Shown: positions 8,989 through 17,389, counted from the stretch's first letter. The stretch: 64,000 bases of DNA from Streptomyces sp. H27-H5 (GCF_026627505.1 NZ_JAPNLK010000049.1:1-64000); one strand, 5' to 3'. The notes: generated by a model from the letters alone, not told the origin. Made by a program: numbers and translations.

Positions 8989-11285
8989 GTACGGACCGTC
9001 AGGCCCCCGAGCCCGCCGCCGCGGATGAACTGGCCGCCCCCGGCCCGGAGGGCGAGCCCACGGACGGCTCCGACGGCGTCGCTCCGCCGGAGGCGGACCC
9101 GGCCGCCGGCGCACCGTCCGAGCCCCCGTCGGACACGGAGGCCGCACCGGATGCCGAGCCGGATGCCGAAGGGCCCGAGGCCGAGGCCCCGGTGCCGTCG
9201 GTGACGGACACGCCCGCTGACACGACCGCCGACACGACCGCGGAGGACGCCGAGGCGGAGGCCGCGTCCGACGATGCCGCGGCCGACACCGCTGCCGCCG
9301 ATGCCGCTGAGTCGGGCGCGACGCCGACCGGCGACGCGGAGGGTGCCACGCCCGCGCTCAGCGAGGCGGCGGCGGAGTTGGCCGCGCAGAAGGTCGAGCG
9401 GGAGCGGATCGCCCGGCGCAAGGCGGAGCGCGAGGCGCCGATCGAGGCCGGCGCGAAGCTCAGCGGGACGGCCGCCGACCTGCTGGCCGCCGTACGGGCC
9501 GTGGAGAGCGGCGCCCAGCCCGCCCCCGTGTACTTCGACGACGCCCCGGCCGCGCCGCGCCCCGCTCCGGCCGCCGCTCCCCCGCAGCCCCGCACCCCCG
9601 CACCCGTGGCGGCGGTCGCCGTCGGCGACGTCGACGCCGTACGCGCCGTCCTGCTGCGCGGTGGCGCCCCGGAGACCCTGGCGGCCCAGGCCGCCGGCGT
9701 GCTCGGCGAGGGCGCGGCCGAGCGGCTCGCCGAGGACCCCTGGCTGCTGTTGGCGGTGGCCGGGGTGCGTCCCACCCAGGCGGACGGATTCGCCCGGGCC
9801 CTGCTGGGCCCCGAGGCCGGCCCGGCCGACGAGCGCCGCAGCGCCGCGCTGGTGGGGTGGCTGCTGGAGCAGGCCGCCCTGAAGGGACACACCGCGCTGG
9901 AGGCCCCGGTCCTGGAGAAGGCGTTGGCCCAGTACGGCGTCCCGGACGCCGGGGAGGCGCTGGAGCAGGCCATCGGGGACGGCACGGTGCTGGTGTTCAA
10001 CGAGCCGTTGGACCCGCCGGGCACCGAGTACGCCGAGGGCGAGGAGCCCCCGGTACGGGTCCTCGTCGGTCTGGAGGGCTGCGCCCTGGCCGAGGAGAGC
10101 CTGGCCGACGGGCTGGCCCGGCTCGCCAACACCTTCGGCGGGGCGGCCGATTGGGAGAAGGCCGCCACCGGCCCGGGCGCCGATCTGATCCGGGCGGTCT
10201 CCGGGCACGGTCTGGTCACCCACACCGGTGGCGAGGCGGCCCGCGCCGAACCGGCGGCCCTGCTCGCGGTGGCCCGGGAGTTCGGACTGCGGGCCTGCCT
10301 GGCCGCCCACGTGCCGCACGAGGGCGCCGTCACCGTGACGGGCCTGCTCGCCGGCGCCGAGGGGCCCGGGCGGGACGCGGACGGCCAGTTCGCGCTGGAC
10401 CTGCTCATCGTCCTGGACGCCCCCCAGCTGGACGTGGAGACCGCCGCCGCGCTGGTGGAGTCGGTGCCGGACGGCGCCCGGCTGGTGCTGTCGGGGGATC
10501 CGGGCGTCCTCGGCTCGGCCGGGCCGGGGCGGGTGTTCGCGGATGTGCTGGCGGCCCGTGCCTGCCCGCAGTCGGTCTCCCGCACGCCGGACCCCGGCCC
10601 GCTCGGCGAGCTGGTCTCGGGCATCGGGATCGGGGAGCTGAACCAGGTGGAGGCTCCCGGCAAGGAGGTCGTCATCGTCCCGGTGCGCGACGCCGGGGAG
10701 GCCGTGCACCGGACCGTTCAGCTGGTGTCCGAGTCGGTGCCCCGCGCGTTCGGGGTCCCGGCGGACGGCGTACAGGTCATCACTCCCGGCCACGGCGGCT
10801 CGGCGGGCACCCGGGCGCTGAACGCGGCCCTCAAGGAGCGGCTGAACCCCGGCCCCGGCCGCTTCGGCGGCTTCGATCCCGGAGACCGGGTGGTGCACGT
10901 GCCCTCGCCGGGTCGGGCGCTGCCCGCGCGGGTGGTGTCGGCCGACGCGCAGGGGCTGCACCTGGACGCCGCGGGCGAGCGGATCGTCGTACCGCAGGAG
11001 CAGGTGGAGGCGCGGGTCCGGCACGGCTGGGCGGTGACCGCGCACCAGGCCGTGGGCGCGCGCTGGCCGGCGGTGGTCGTGGTCCTGCCGGGCGACGCGG
11101 CGGAGGCTCTGTCGCGGGACTGGGTGTACACGGCGTTCGGGCGGGCCGAGCGGCACCTGTCCGTGGTGCACGGCGTGGACCAGGCGCTGCCGGTCGCGGT
11201 GGCCCAGGGGCTGCCGAAGCCGCGTACGACCCGCCTGACGGGCCTGCTGCGGGCCCTGGTGGCCTCGGCCGAACAGCCTCGGTAG
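8985..11285 (+). CDS. RecD-like helicase homologue with degenerate ATPase motifs
   Basis: A 766-residue protein with about 200 acidic, Ala/Pro-rich N-terminal residues. A helix-hairpin-helix-like region (about 215-300) and a RecD2-like core follow. The core has the layout of superfamily 1B helicases, but the Walker A GKT is missing. The Walker B DE(A/S) is replaced by LLIVLDAPQLD at about 468, while the following LVLSGDPGVLGSAGPGRVFADVL still matches RecD motif III. The C-terminus (about 678-740, WAVTAHQAVGARWP) retains the UvrD_C_2 motif. ATP-driven unwinding therefore seems unlikely; a scaffold or DNA-binding role is an inference. Confidence 0.75.
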   Translation: MSTDRQAPEPAAADELAAPGPEGEPTDGSDGVAPPEADPAAGAPSEPPSDTEAAPDAEPDAEGPEAEAPVPSVTDTPADTTADTTAEDAEAEAASDDAAADTAAADAAESGATPTGDAEGATPALSEAAAELAAQKVERERIARRKAEREAPIEAGAKLSGTAADLLAAVRAVESGAQPAPVYFDDAPAAPRPAPAAAPPQPRTPAPVAAVAVGDVDAVRAVLLRGGAPETLAAQAAGVLGEGAAERLAEDPWLLLAVAGVRPTQADGFARALLGPEAGPADERRSAALVGWLLEQAALKGHTALEAPVLEKALAQYGVPDAGEALEQAIGDGTVLVFNEPLDPPGTEYAEGEEPPVRVLVGLEGCALAEESLADGLARLANTFGGAADWEKAATGPGADLIRAVSGHGLVTHTGGEAARAEPAALLAVAREFGLRACLAAHVPHEGAVTVTGLLAGAEGPGRDADGQFALDLLIVLDAPQLDVETAAALVESVPDGARLVLSGDPGVLGSAGPGRVFADVLAARACPQSVSRTPDPGPLGELVSGIGIGELNQVEAPGKEVVIVPVRDAGEAVHRTVQLVSESVPRAFGVPADGVQVITPGHGGSAGTRALNAALKERLNPGPGRFGGFDPGDRVVHVPSPGRALPARVVSADAQGLHLDAAGERIVVPQEQVEARVRHGWAVTAHQAVGARWPAVVVVLPGDAAEALSRDWVYTAFGRAERHLSVVHGVDQALPVAVAQGLPKPRTTRLTGLLRALVASAEQPR

Positions 11286-11298
11286 CGCGGGTGACGAC

Positions 11299-11334
11299 GG
11301 TGTGCCCCCGCCCGGGTCCGGGCGGGGGCACACC
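11299..11334. terminator. bidirectional terminator hairpin
   Basis: A perfect 17-bp G/C-rich inverted repeat (11299-11315 with 11318-11334) lies between the convergent RecD-like gene and the acidic hypothetical gene. Confidence 0.8.
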
Positions 11335-11345
11335 GCTGCCCGGGG

Positions 11346-12005
11346 TCAGGCCGGGGTCAGGCCCGGCGCGGCGGCCTCCTCGGCCTCGTCGTCCTCGAAG
11401 TCGTCCGGCTCCTCGTCGAAGACCGCGCTCACGTCGAAGCGGTGCAGGACGTCCTGCGGGTCGGTGTGCCCGAAGGGGGTGTCCAGCCACTCGCCCGGCT
11501 CGGCGATCTCCTCCGAGGCGGCGAGCCAGAGCGTGGAGTCCCCTTCCTCCAGGCCGAACTCCTTGTAGCGGGAGGCGATCTCGTCGGGCTCGTACTCCCC
11601 GAAGAGCACGCCGAGGGCACCCGCGGTGCCCCCGTCGTCGACCAGCTCCGCGTCCCGGTCGTGCGCGGCGACACGCTCGGCCTGGGCGATCAGTCGCTGC
11701 GGTTCCACGACGGCGTAGTCGCGGCGGATGAGCACGCTGAAGGCGGCGGGCTCGGCGGGGCCGGTGTACGGGACACCGTCCTCGGGCGTCGGGATCTCGA
11801 AGGGGGTGACCTCGTCGTAGCGGTCGTACAGGAGCTCGTCGTACTCCTCGGCCGCTGCGGCGAGTTCGTTGAAGGCGGCGTAGACGGCCGGGTCCTCGTC
11901 CCCGATCCTGCTCTCGACCGCGGCGAGGTGACGGTCGAGCGCGGCCTTGACCGCCTCGGCGGCGGCGCGTACCTCGGCAACAGTGGGCAGAGCGGCATCA
12001 GACAT
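11346..12005 (-). CDS. acidic hypothetical protein
   Basis: I do not recognise a domain in this 219-residue, very acidic protein, which begins MSDAALPTVAEVRAAAEAVK. The N-terminal third looks helical, and it contains many Tyr/Asp/Glu residues (EEYDELLYDRYDEVTPFE). The end is a Glu/Asp/Ala tail. There is no signal or membrane segment. It sits just left of the DUF5703 and chaplin genes and starts about 50 bases from the divergent DUF5703 gene. Confidence 0.75.
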   Translation of the reverse strand: MSDAALPTVAEVRAAAEAVKAALDRHLAAVESRIGDEDPAVYAAFNELAAAAEEYDELLYDRYDEVTPFEIPTPEDGVPYTGPAEPAAFSVLIRRDYAVVEPQRLIAQAERVAAHDRDAELVDDGGTAGALGVLFGEYEPDEIASRYKEFGLEEGDSTLWLAASEEIAEPGEWLDTPFGHTDPQDVLHRFDVSAVFDEEPDDFEDDEAEEAAAPGLTPA

Positions 12006-12052
12006 AGTGCAGACGCTATCCGTAGCAGGGCTCTGCCCGCACAATAGATGCG

Positions 12053-12241
12053 ATGCCGGAATACGAATTTGTCGACGTGTACGTGCCTCGCGGGGTTCCT
12101 CGTCACGAGGCCACCCGCCTGTTGACCGACCATGCCGAGTACGGGCACTGGGAACTGGACCGACTGACATTGCACCGGGACGGCAGTCGCCGCGTGCGGT
12201 TGCGCCGCCGGATCATCCGCCAGGTCCGCGCCACGTGGTGA
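12053..12241 (+). CDS. DUF5703 family small protein
   Basis: A 62-residue protein, MPEYEFVDVYVPRGVPRHEA onward, ending with a basic RRVRLRRRIIRQVR segment. This matches DUF5703, a small protein highly conserved in Streptomyces next to the chaplin genes (SCO1673 region). Function unknown. The abundance of Arg near the C-terminus suggests nucleic-acid or membrane-surface contact, but that is only an inference. Confidence 0.85.
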   Translation: MPEYEFVDVYVPRGVPRHEATRLLTDHAEYGHWELDRLTLHRDGSRRVRLRRRIIRQVRATW

Positions 12242-12268
12242 CGCGGGTCCCGGGGGCGGGACCCGCGT
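12241..12268. terminator. bidirectional terminator hairpin
   Basis: An 11-bp perfect inverted repeat (12241-12251 and 12258-12268) with a six-base loop begins at the last base of the DUF5703 stop codon, facing the end of the long chaplin gene. Confidence 0.7.
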
Positions 12269-12280
12269 CGTGAGCGACCG

Positions 12281-13102
12281 TCAGGCGGCGTTGCGGGCGC
12301 GCCGATAGAGCACGGCGCCGGCGAGCAACAGCCCGCCCGCGAGCGGAACGCCGGCGCTGAGGACGTCACCGGCCCCGGTGGCGGCCAACCCCGGACCCTG
12401 TCCGGGCGTCACGGGAGTACCGGGGTTGCCGGGCGTACTCGGGGTGCCGGGGTTGCCGGGAGTACCAGGCGTGCCGGGGTTGCCCGGGTTCCCAGGGGTC
12501 CCGGGGTTGCCAGGGGTCCCGGGGTTGCCGGGCGTACCCGGGTTGCCAGGGGTTCCGGGATTGCCGGGCGTACCCGGGTTGCCAGGGGTTCCGGGATTGC
12601 CGGGCGTACCCGGGTTGCCAGGGGTTCCGGGGTTGCCAGGGGTCCCGGGGTTGCCGGGCGTACCCGGGTTACCGGGGTTGCCCGGGTTACCGGGGTTGCC
12701 CGGGTTACCGGGGTTGCCCGGCTCGTCGTCGCACGGCTCGCCCGGGTCGCCCGGATGCCCGGGGTGCCCGGGGTGGCCCGGGTTTCCGGGGTGACCCGGG
12801 TTTCCGGGGTGACCCGGGTTTCCGGGGTGGCCCGGCCGGGTCGGCTTGCCGGCGTTCTCGCAGCGGTTGCCGAAGGCGGGGTTCAGGCCTCCCACCACGT
12901 TCACGGTGTTCCCGCAGGCGTTCACCGGTACGTCCACGGGCGCCTGGAGGTTGTTCCCGGACAGCAGGCCCGGTGAGTTCGCGGCATGGCCGGACGCTCC
13001 GGCGTCCGCCTGGGCGACACCCCCGCCCAGCGCGAGAACACCTCCCGCGGCCGCCATGGTGATCAGGGTCTTCCTGGTGACCTGTACTACCGGTCGTCGC
13101 AT
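12281..13102 (-). CDS. cell-wall-anchored chaplin with collagen-like stalk
   Basis: This 273-residue exported protein has a signal peptide (residues about 1-33, ending AQA), then one chaplin domain (about 35-80) with the two conserved cysteines in NACGNTVNV and GNRCENA. A long Gly-x-Pro array (PGNPGTPGNPGT and PGHPGNPGH units) follows, and the protein ends with LAATG, a hydrophobic stretch and RRARNAA, a class E sortase signal. Chaplins coat aerial hyphae of Streptomyces with amyloid fibres. By position next to chpH it corresponds to the chpC locus, but known long chaplins have two chaplin domains; here the second is replaced by the repeat stalk. The start gives a normal signal peptide. Confidence 0.88.
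   Translation of the reverse strand: MRRPVVQVTRKTLITMAAAGGVLALGGGVAQADAGASGHAANSPGLLSGNNLQAPVDVPVNACGNTVNVVGGLNPAFGNRCENAGKPTRPGHPGNPGHPGNPGHPGNPGHPGHPGHPGDPGEPCDDEPGNPGNPGNPGNPGNPGNPGTPGNPGTPGNPGTPGNPGTPGNPGTPGNPGTPGNPGTPGNPGTPGNPGTPGNPGTPGNPGNPGTPGTPGNPGTPSTPGNPGTPVTPGQGPGLAATGAGDVLSAGVPLAGGLLLAGAVLYRRARNAA
12408..12838. repeat. tandem repeats coding for Gly-x-Pro collagen-like units
   Basis: About 430 bases of 9-bp and 18-bp direct repeats (variants of CCGGGGTTG on the + strand) encode PGNPGT, PGNPGN and PGHPGN units in the long chaplin. Long identical blocks suggest recent expansion, so copy number is expected to vary between strains and may be wrong in short-read assemblies. Confidence 0.9.
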
Positions 13103-13227
13103 CTGTACTCGTCCCCTGTTGTGCACGTTGGGTCGACGCGCAGGCCCTGCAGGCTCCCCCGCCCGTCGCGCCGAGATGTCGGAAGCCGGGCCGCGTGATC
13201 GAGATCGGGCCCGGGTCTTCAGATACG

Positions 13228-13461
13228 TCAGGCGTTGACGCAGGTGTTGCCGAAGGCCGGGTTCAGCAGACCGATCACGTTGATCGTGTTGCCGCAGACG
13301 TTGACCGGCACGTGGACCGGAACCTGGACGACGTTGCCGGACAGGACACCGGGCGAACCGATGGCCGCACCCTGGGCACCCGCGTCGGCGGCAGCCATGC
13401 CCGCACCCGCGAGAATGAGACCACCAGTGGCAGCCGCAGCGGCGACAACCTTCTTGAGCAT
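13228..13461 (-). CDS. chpH: ChpH short chaplin
   Basis: A 77-residue precursor with a signal peptide MLKKVVAAAAATGGLILAG ending near AAADA, followed by one chaplin domain. The domain includes VNVCGNTINVIGLLNPAFGN and a final CVNA, giving the conserved cysteine pair. Short chaplins are secreted surfactant amyloids that let aerial hyphae break the surface film. A near-perfect AGGAGG site precedes the ATG, implying strong translation. It lies upstream of the long chaplin in the same direction, the arrangement of the S. coelicolor chpC-chpH locus. Confidence 0.95.
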   Translation of the reverse strand: MLKKVVAAAAATGGLILAGAGMAAADAGAQGAAIGSPGVLSGNVVQVPVHVPVNVCGNTINVIGLLNPAFGNTCVNA

Positions 13462-13480
13462 TGTTCCTCCTAGTAGGCAA

Positions 13481-13505
13481 GTGCGGTCCCAGCCGCGGAC
13501 CGCAC
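13481..13505 (-). promoter_or_regulatory. 5' leader hairpin of chpH
   Basis: GTGCGGTCC and GGACCGCAC form a perfect 9-bp stem with a 7-base loop, 20 bases upstream of the chpH start. It could stabilise the leader or hold the ribosome binding site accessible. Confidence 0.4.
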
Positions 13506-13598
13506 CACCTGTAACGAGGAAGGATCACCAGGGCTACGAGCGTATGAGTGCATTCACTCTTCTCAGTGGCATCCGCACACCTTCCCGATTTCCGCCCG

Positions 13599-14924
13599 TC
13601 AGGCGTTGTCGATGAATCGGTCGAGCACGCGAACACCGAACTTCAGCCCGTCCACCGGCACCCGCTCGTCCACGCCGTGGAACATGCCCGCGAAGTCCAG
13701 CTCCGGGGGCAACTGGAGCGGGGCGAAGCCGAAGCAGCGGATGCCGAGGTCGTCGAAGGACTTGGCGTCCGTGCCGCCGGAGAGCATGTACGGAACCGCG
13801 CGCGCGATCGGGTCCTCCGCCTTCAGCGCGGTCTGCATGGCGTCGACGAGCTTTCCGTCGAAGTCGGTCTCCAGGGCCTTGTCCGCGTGGACGTCCTCGC
13901 GCTTCACGCGCGGGCCGAGGATCCGGTCGAGGTCCGCGAAGAACTCGTCCTCGTAGCCGGGCAGGAAGCGACCGTCCACGTGCGCGGTGGCCTGGCCGGG
14001 GATGACGTTGACCTTGTAGCCGGCGCCGAGCATCGTCGGGGCCGCGGAGTTGCGCAGGGTGGCCCCGACCATCTTGGCGATGCCGCCGAGCTTGGCGAGC
14101 GTCGCGTCCATGTTGTCGGGGTCGAGGGGGGTGCCGAGCGCGTCCGAGAGTTCGTCCAGGAAGGACCGCACGGTCTTGGTCACGCGCACCGGCCACTGGT
14201 GGCGGCCCAGCCGACCCACGGCCTCGCACAGCTCCGTGATGGCGTTGTCGTTATTGGTCATGGAGCCGTGACCCGCGGTGCCCTCCACCGTGAGCCGCAT
14301 CCAGTGCATGCCCTTCTGAGCGGTCTCCACCAGGTACAGGCGCAGGTTCTCGTTGACGGTGAACGAGAAGCCGCCGACCTCGCCGATCGCCTCGGTGACC
14401 CCTTCGAAGAGGCCGGGATGCTTGTCGACGAGGTGCCGGGCCCCGTAGACGCCGCCCGCCTCCTCGTCGGCGAGGAACGCGAGCACGATGTCGCGCGGGG
14501 GCTTGCGGCCGCTGCGCATCCGGTCGCGCACGACGGCCAGCGTCATCGCGTCCATGTCCTTCATGTCGACCGCGCCGCGCCCCCACAGGCACCCGTCCGC
14601 GATCTCGCCGGCGAACGGGTCGTACGTCCAGTCGGCGGCGTTGGCCGGGACGACGTCGGTGTGGCCGTGGATCAGCAGCGCCGGCCGGGACGGGTCCTCG
14701 CCCTCGATGCGCGCGACGGTGGAGGCCCGCCCCTTGTGCGACTCGAAGATCTGCGGCTCCAGCCCGACCTCGGCCAGCTGCTCCGCGACCCACTCGGCCG
14801 CTTTCCGCTCACCGGGGCCGGAGTGGTCCCCGTAGTTGCTGGTGTCGATCCGGATGAGGTCACGGCAGAGGTCGACGACCTCGTCCTCGCCGGAGACGGT
14901 CCTGCCCGCGCTCGATTCGCTCAC
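13599..14924 (-). CDS. M20 family metallopeptidase
   Basis: A 441-residue M20/M25/M40 peptidase of the dipeptidase/acetylornithine-deacetylase type. Zinc ligands are seen in LIHGHTDVVP, the bridging Asp in GAVDMKDMD, the catalytic Glu pair in LADEEAGG, and the final His in GGTDAKS and the C-terminal FHGVDERVP. No signal peptide, so it should hydrolyse peptides or N-acyl amino acids in the cytosol. The GTG at 14924 follows a GGGAGG site; an in-frame GTG at 14939 lies within that site and is less likely. Confidence 0.9.
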   Translation of the reverse strand: MSESSAGRTVSGEDEVVDLCRDLIRIDTSNYGDHSGPGERKAAEWVAEQLAEVGLEPQIFESHKGRASTVARIEGEDPSRPALLIHGHTDVVPANAADWTYDPFAGEIADGCLWGRGAVDMKDMDAMTLAVVRDRMRSGRKPPRDIVLAFLADEEAGGVYGARHLVDKHPGLFEGVTEAIGEVGGFSFTVNENLRLYLVETAQKGMHWMRLTVEGTAGHGSMTNNDNAITELCEAVGRLGRHQWPVRVTKTVRSFLDELSDALGTPLDPDNMDATLAKLGGIAKMVGATLRNSAAPTMLGAGYKVNVIPGQATAHVDGRFLPGYEDEFFADLDRILGPRVKREDVHADKALETDFDGKLVDAMQTALKAEDPIARAVPYMLSGGTDAKSFDDLGIRCFGFAPLQLPPELDFAGMFHGVDERVPVDGLKFGVRVLDRFIDNA

Positions 14925-15095
14925 GCTGCTTCCTCCCACTGATCAGTGCCGACTTCCTCCCTCCATCCTCGCCCCACGGACCGCTGTCCCCAAGGGCGAT
15001 CCCCGGTCACCGGGGGGTGTGATCGAGGACCCCGGAATGTTTGGTAATGTTTTCCACGTCGGAACGGCCCGCGAGGGACGCGAGACAGACACCTT

Positions 15096-15180
15096 GTCCG
15101 GGTGGCGGAATGGCAGACGCGCTAGCTTGAGGTGCTAGTGCCCTTTATCGGGCGTGGGGGTTCAAGTCCCCCCTCGGACA
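15096..15180 (+). tRNA. tRNA-Leu (anticodon GAG)
   Basis: The 85-base sequence folds as a class II tRNA. The acceptor stem is GTCCGGG with CTCGGAC (one G-T pair), the anticodon arm CTAGC-TTGAGGT-GCTAG reads GAG, the long variable arm is typical of Leu, and the T arm is GGGGG-TTCAAGT-CCCCC. CCA is not encoded. It decodes CUC and CUU. A TAATGT hexamer at 15045-15050 may be its -10 box, and an intrinsic terminator follows. Confidence 0.95.
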
Positions 15181-15187
15181 CCGGCAG

Positions 15188-15213
15188 GAACCCCACTTCG
15201 GTGGGGTTCTTTT
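15188..15213 (+). terminator. intrinsic terminator of tRNA-Leu
   Basis: A 9-bp stem GAACCCCAC/GTGGGGTTC with a TTCG loop followed by TTTT, directly after the tRNA gene: a classic Rho-independent terminator. Confidence 0.85.
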
Positions 15214-15252
15214 GCGTTTCCGGAACGTCTCCCTTTCCCGAACGTCCGGACG

Positions 15253-15292
15253 CGCGTCTGCCGGAGACCTCGGGAGGTCTCCGGCAGACGCG
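15253..15292. terminator. terminator of the MFS transporter gene
   Basis: A perfect 19-bp inverted repeat (15253-15271 with 15274-15292) lies 4 bases beyond the stop of the leftward MFS gene. Confidence 0.75.
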
Positions 15293-15295
15293 GGG

Positions 15296-16564
15296 TCAGG
15301 GGCGACCGGCCACGTGCAGGGGGCGGGAGGCGCCGAGGCCCGCGGCGATCTGCGGGATCAGCAGGACCAGGAGCACGATCAGCGGGAGCGTCCAGGTGTG
15401 GGAGGCGTCGTGGATCGTGCCGAGGACGGCGGGGCCGGTGGCGGCCAGGGTGTAGCCGAGGCACTGGGCCATGCTGGAGAGCTGCGCGGTGTGCCGGGCG
15501 TCGGGCGTGCGGTGCAGGATGAACAGGAGCGCGAGGCTGATCGCCACGCCCTGGCCGAGGCCGAGCAGGACCATCCAGAGGTACGCGCCGGCGACCGGGG
15601 CGACGAGGAGCCCGGTGAGACCGAGGCCGCACAGGACGGCGCCGAGGACGGCGAGGGTTCCCGTACCGATCCTGCGGCCGGCGACGACCGGTGCGAGGAA
15701 GGAACCGGTGATGCCGAGCAGCGAGGAGAAGGAGAGCATCCACCCGGCGTTGGCGGGGCTCGTCCCGGCGTCCGTGAGCAGGGTGGGCAGCCAGGCGGCG
15801 GCCGCGTAGTAGCCGAGGGACTGCAGTCCCATGTAGGCGGTGACCTGCCAGGCGAGCGAGGAGCGCCACAGCCCGCGTACGGGGTGGGCGGCGGCGCGGG
15901 CGGTGGCCGCGGCGCTCCGGCCGCGGGAGCGGACCTGCGGGAGCCAGACGAGGAGCGCTACCAGGGCGAGCGCGCCCCAGCAGGCGAGTGTGGTGCGCCA
16001 GGTCATGTCGCCGGCCTGCCGGACGGGCAGGGTGACGCCGGCGGCGAGGGCGGCGCCGCCGAAGAGGGACATGGAGTACAGGCCGGTCATCAGGCCGGTG
16101 CGGGTGGGGAAGTCGCGCTTGATCAGTCCGGGGAGCAGGACGTTGGCGACGGCTATGCCCGCGCCGATGACGACCGTGCCGGCGAACAGGGCGGCGACGC
16201 TGTCGAGCATGCGCAGGGCCGTGCCCGCGCAGATCAGGGCCGTGGTGGCGAGGAGGGCGCGTTCCGTGCCGAGGAGGCGGCCGATCCGGGGGGCGAGGGG
16301 CGCGAGCAGGCCGAAGCAGAGCAACGGGAGCGCGGTGAGCAGGCTGACCGAGGCGGCCGACATCCCGCTGTCCGCCCGGATGGTGTCGGCGAGGGGTGAG
16401 ACGGCGACCAGCGCGGGGCGCAGGTTGAGTGCCAGCAGGACGACCCCGGCGGCGAGGAGGAGGGCCCGGCGGCCTCCGGTGCCCGGCGCGGCCGCGGGTC
16501 CCGGGGGCGGTGGGGGTGCGGGGATCGCGGGTCGGCCGGCGCGGGTGGCGGCGCTGTTACTCAC
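15296..16564 (-). CDS. CynX/NimT-type MFS transporter
   Basis: A 422-residue protein with about 12 hydrophobic segments after a Pro/Ala-rich N-terminus of about 30 residues. The LNLRPALVAVSPLADTIRAD start of the first helix and loop is characteristic of the CynX/NimT subfamily of the major facilitator superfamily (cyanate or nitroimidazole-type exporters), where substrates are mostly unproven. Its GTG start overlaps the end of the GntR regulator gene by 8 bases. The pair should be one transcript, and the regulator probably controls its own transporter. Confidence 0.88.
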   Translation of the reverse strand: MSNSAATRAGRPAIPAPPPPPGPAAAPGTGGRRALLLAAGVVLLALNLRPALVAVSPLADTIRADSGMSAASVSLLTALPLLCFGLLAPLAPRIGRLLGTERALLATTALICAGTALRMLDSVAALFAGTVVIGAGIAVANVLLPGLIKRDFPTRTGLMTGLYSMSLFGGAALAAGVTLPVRQAGDMTWRTTLACWGALALVALLVWLPQVRSRGRSAAATARAAAHPVRGLWRSSLAWQVTAYMGLQSLGYYAAAAWLPTLLTDAGTSPANAGWMLSFSSLLGITGSFLAPVVAGRRIGTGTLAVLGAVLCGLGLTGLLVAPVAGAYLWMVLLGLGQGVAISLALLFILHRTPDARHTAQLSSMAQCLGYTLAATGPAVLGTIHDASHTWTLPLIVLLVLLIPQIAAGLGASRPLHVAGRP

Positions 16565-17297
16565 GTGGTGCTCCTGAACTGTGCTGCGTGTCCGGCCGTG
16601 CGTCCGGCTGGCGCCCGGTCAGGGCGGCCACGCCTTCGGCGAGGTGGGCGGAGACCGCCGCTTCCGCGGCGTCGGGGTCCTGGGCCTCGATGGCGTCGGC
16701 GATCGCCTGGTGCGCATCGAGCTGGTGGCGTACGGAGTCGGGTACCGGGGCGCTGACGACGGAGTGGACGCCGGCCCGGAGCGCGCCGGCGAAGTGCTCG
16801 TAGAGGTCGCTCAGCACGCTGTTGTGGGCGGCGGCGACCACGGCGCGGTGGAAGGCGAGGTCCGCGTCGACGAAGGCGTCCATGTCGCCGCTCTCCCAGC
16901 CGCGGGTGCGCTCGGCCATGGCCTCGCGCAGGGCGGCGACGTCCTCGGGGGTGCGGCGGCGCGCGGCGTGGCGGACGGCGTCCCGCTCCAGCGCGGAGCG
17001 GACCTCGTAGGCCTCCAGTTCGCCGGAGCGGCGCAGGCGGCGCTGGACGGCCGCTCCGAAGTCGCTGCTGGCGCGGACGTAGGTGCCGTCGCCGCGCAGG
17101 GGTTCGAGGAGTCCGGTGTGGACGAGGGCGCGGACGGCCTCGCGCACGGTGTTGCGGCCGACGCCGAGCTGTTCGATCAGTACGGGCTCGGCGGGGATCC
17201 GGGTCCCGACCGGCCACTCGCCGTCGGCGATCAGGGTCTCCAGCTGGGTGATGACCTGGTCGACGAGGGTGGCGCGGGGGGTGCTGCGCAGCGGCAT
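16557..17297 (-). CDS. FadR/GntR family transcriptional regulator
   Basis: A 246-residue regulator. The N-terminal winged helix (about 10-75) includes the GntR signature GTRIPAEPVLIEQLGVGRNT followed by VREAVRALVHTGLLEPLRGDGTYV. The C-terminal all-helical FCD domain has the metal/effector motif DLAFHRAVVAAAHN and a later HQAIADAI. It leads the operon with the CynX-type transporter. A perfect 9-3-9 palindrome about 30 bases upstream of its start is the likely operator. The effector is unknown. Confidence 0.9.
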   Translation of the reverse strand: MPLRSTPRATLVDQVITQLETLIADGEWPVGTRIPAEPVLIEQLGVGRNTVREAVRALVHTGLLEPLRGDGTYVRASSDFGAAVQRRLRRSGELEAYEVRSALERDAVRHAARRRTPEDVAALREAMAERTRGWESGDMDAFVDADLAFHRAVVAAAHNSVLSDLYEHFAGALRAGVHSVVSAPVPDSVRHQLDAHQAIADAIEAQDPDAAEAAVSAHLAEGVAALTGRQPDARPDTQHSSGAPRE

Positions 17298-17326
17298 GGT
17301 CCGGTCCTCTCGATTCCGTTGCTCGG

Positions 17327-17347
17327 AACATGGGAACATCCCATGTT
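17327..17347. promoter_or_regulatory. probable GntR operator
   Basis: AACATGGGA and TCCCATGTT form a perfect inverted repeat with a 3-base spacer, 30 bases upstream of the regulator's start. FadR-type GntR proteins commonly bind such short symmetric sites at their own promoters. Confidence 0.65.
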
Positions 17348-17389
17348 TGAGGAAGCAAGTCGCCGCCGGTCCCCCCTCGGAAAGCGAGC

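Noticed and set aside
8967..11333. A 788-codon open frame on the minus strand opposite the RecD-like gene
   Set aside because: It is an antisense shadow of a high-GC gene: Arg/Gly/His-rich, no domain, no ribosome site, while the + strand frame has clear RecD motifs.
12408..12838. Tandem repeats that could be taken for CRISPR or a minisatellite of unknown role
   Set aside because: They translate in one frame into Gly-x-Pro units between a chaplin domain and a sorting signal.
15096..15180. tRNA-Leu as attachment site of the mobile element
   Set aside because: The element starts about 20 kb to the right, with ordinary chromosomal genes between, and no duplicate of the tRNA 3' end was noticed.
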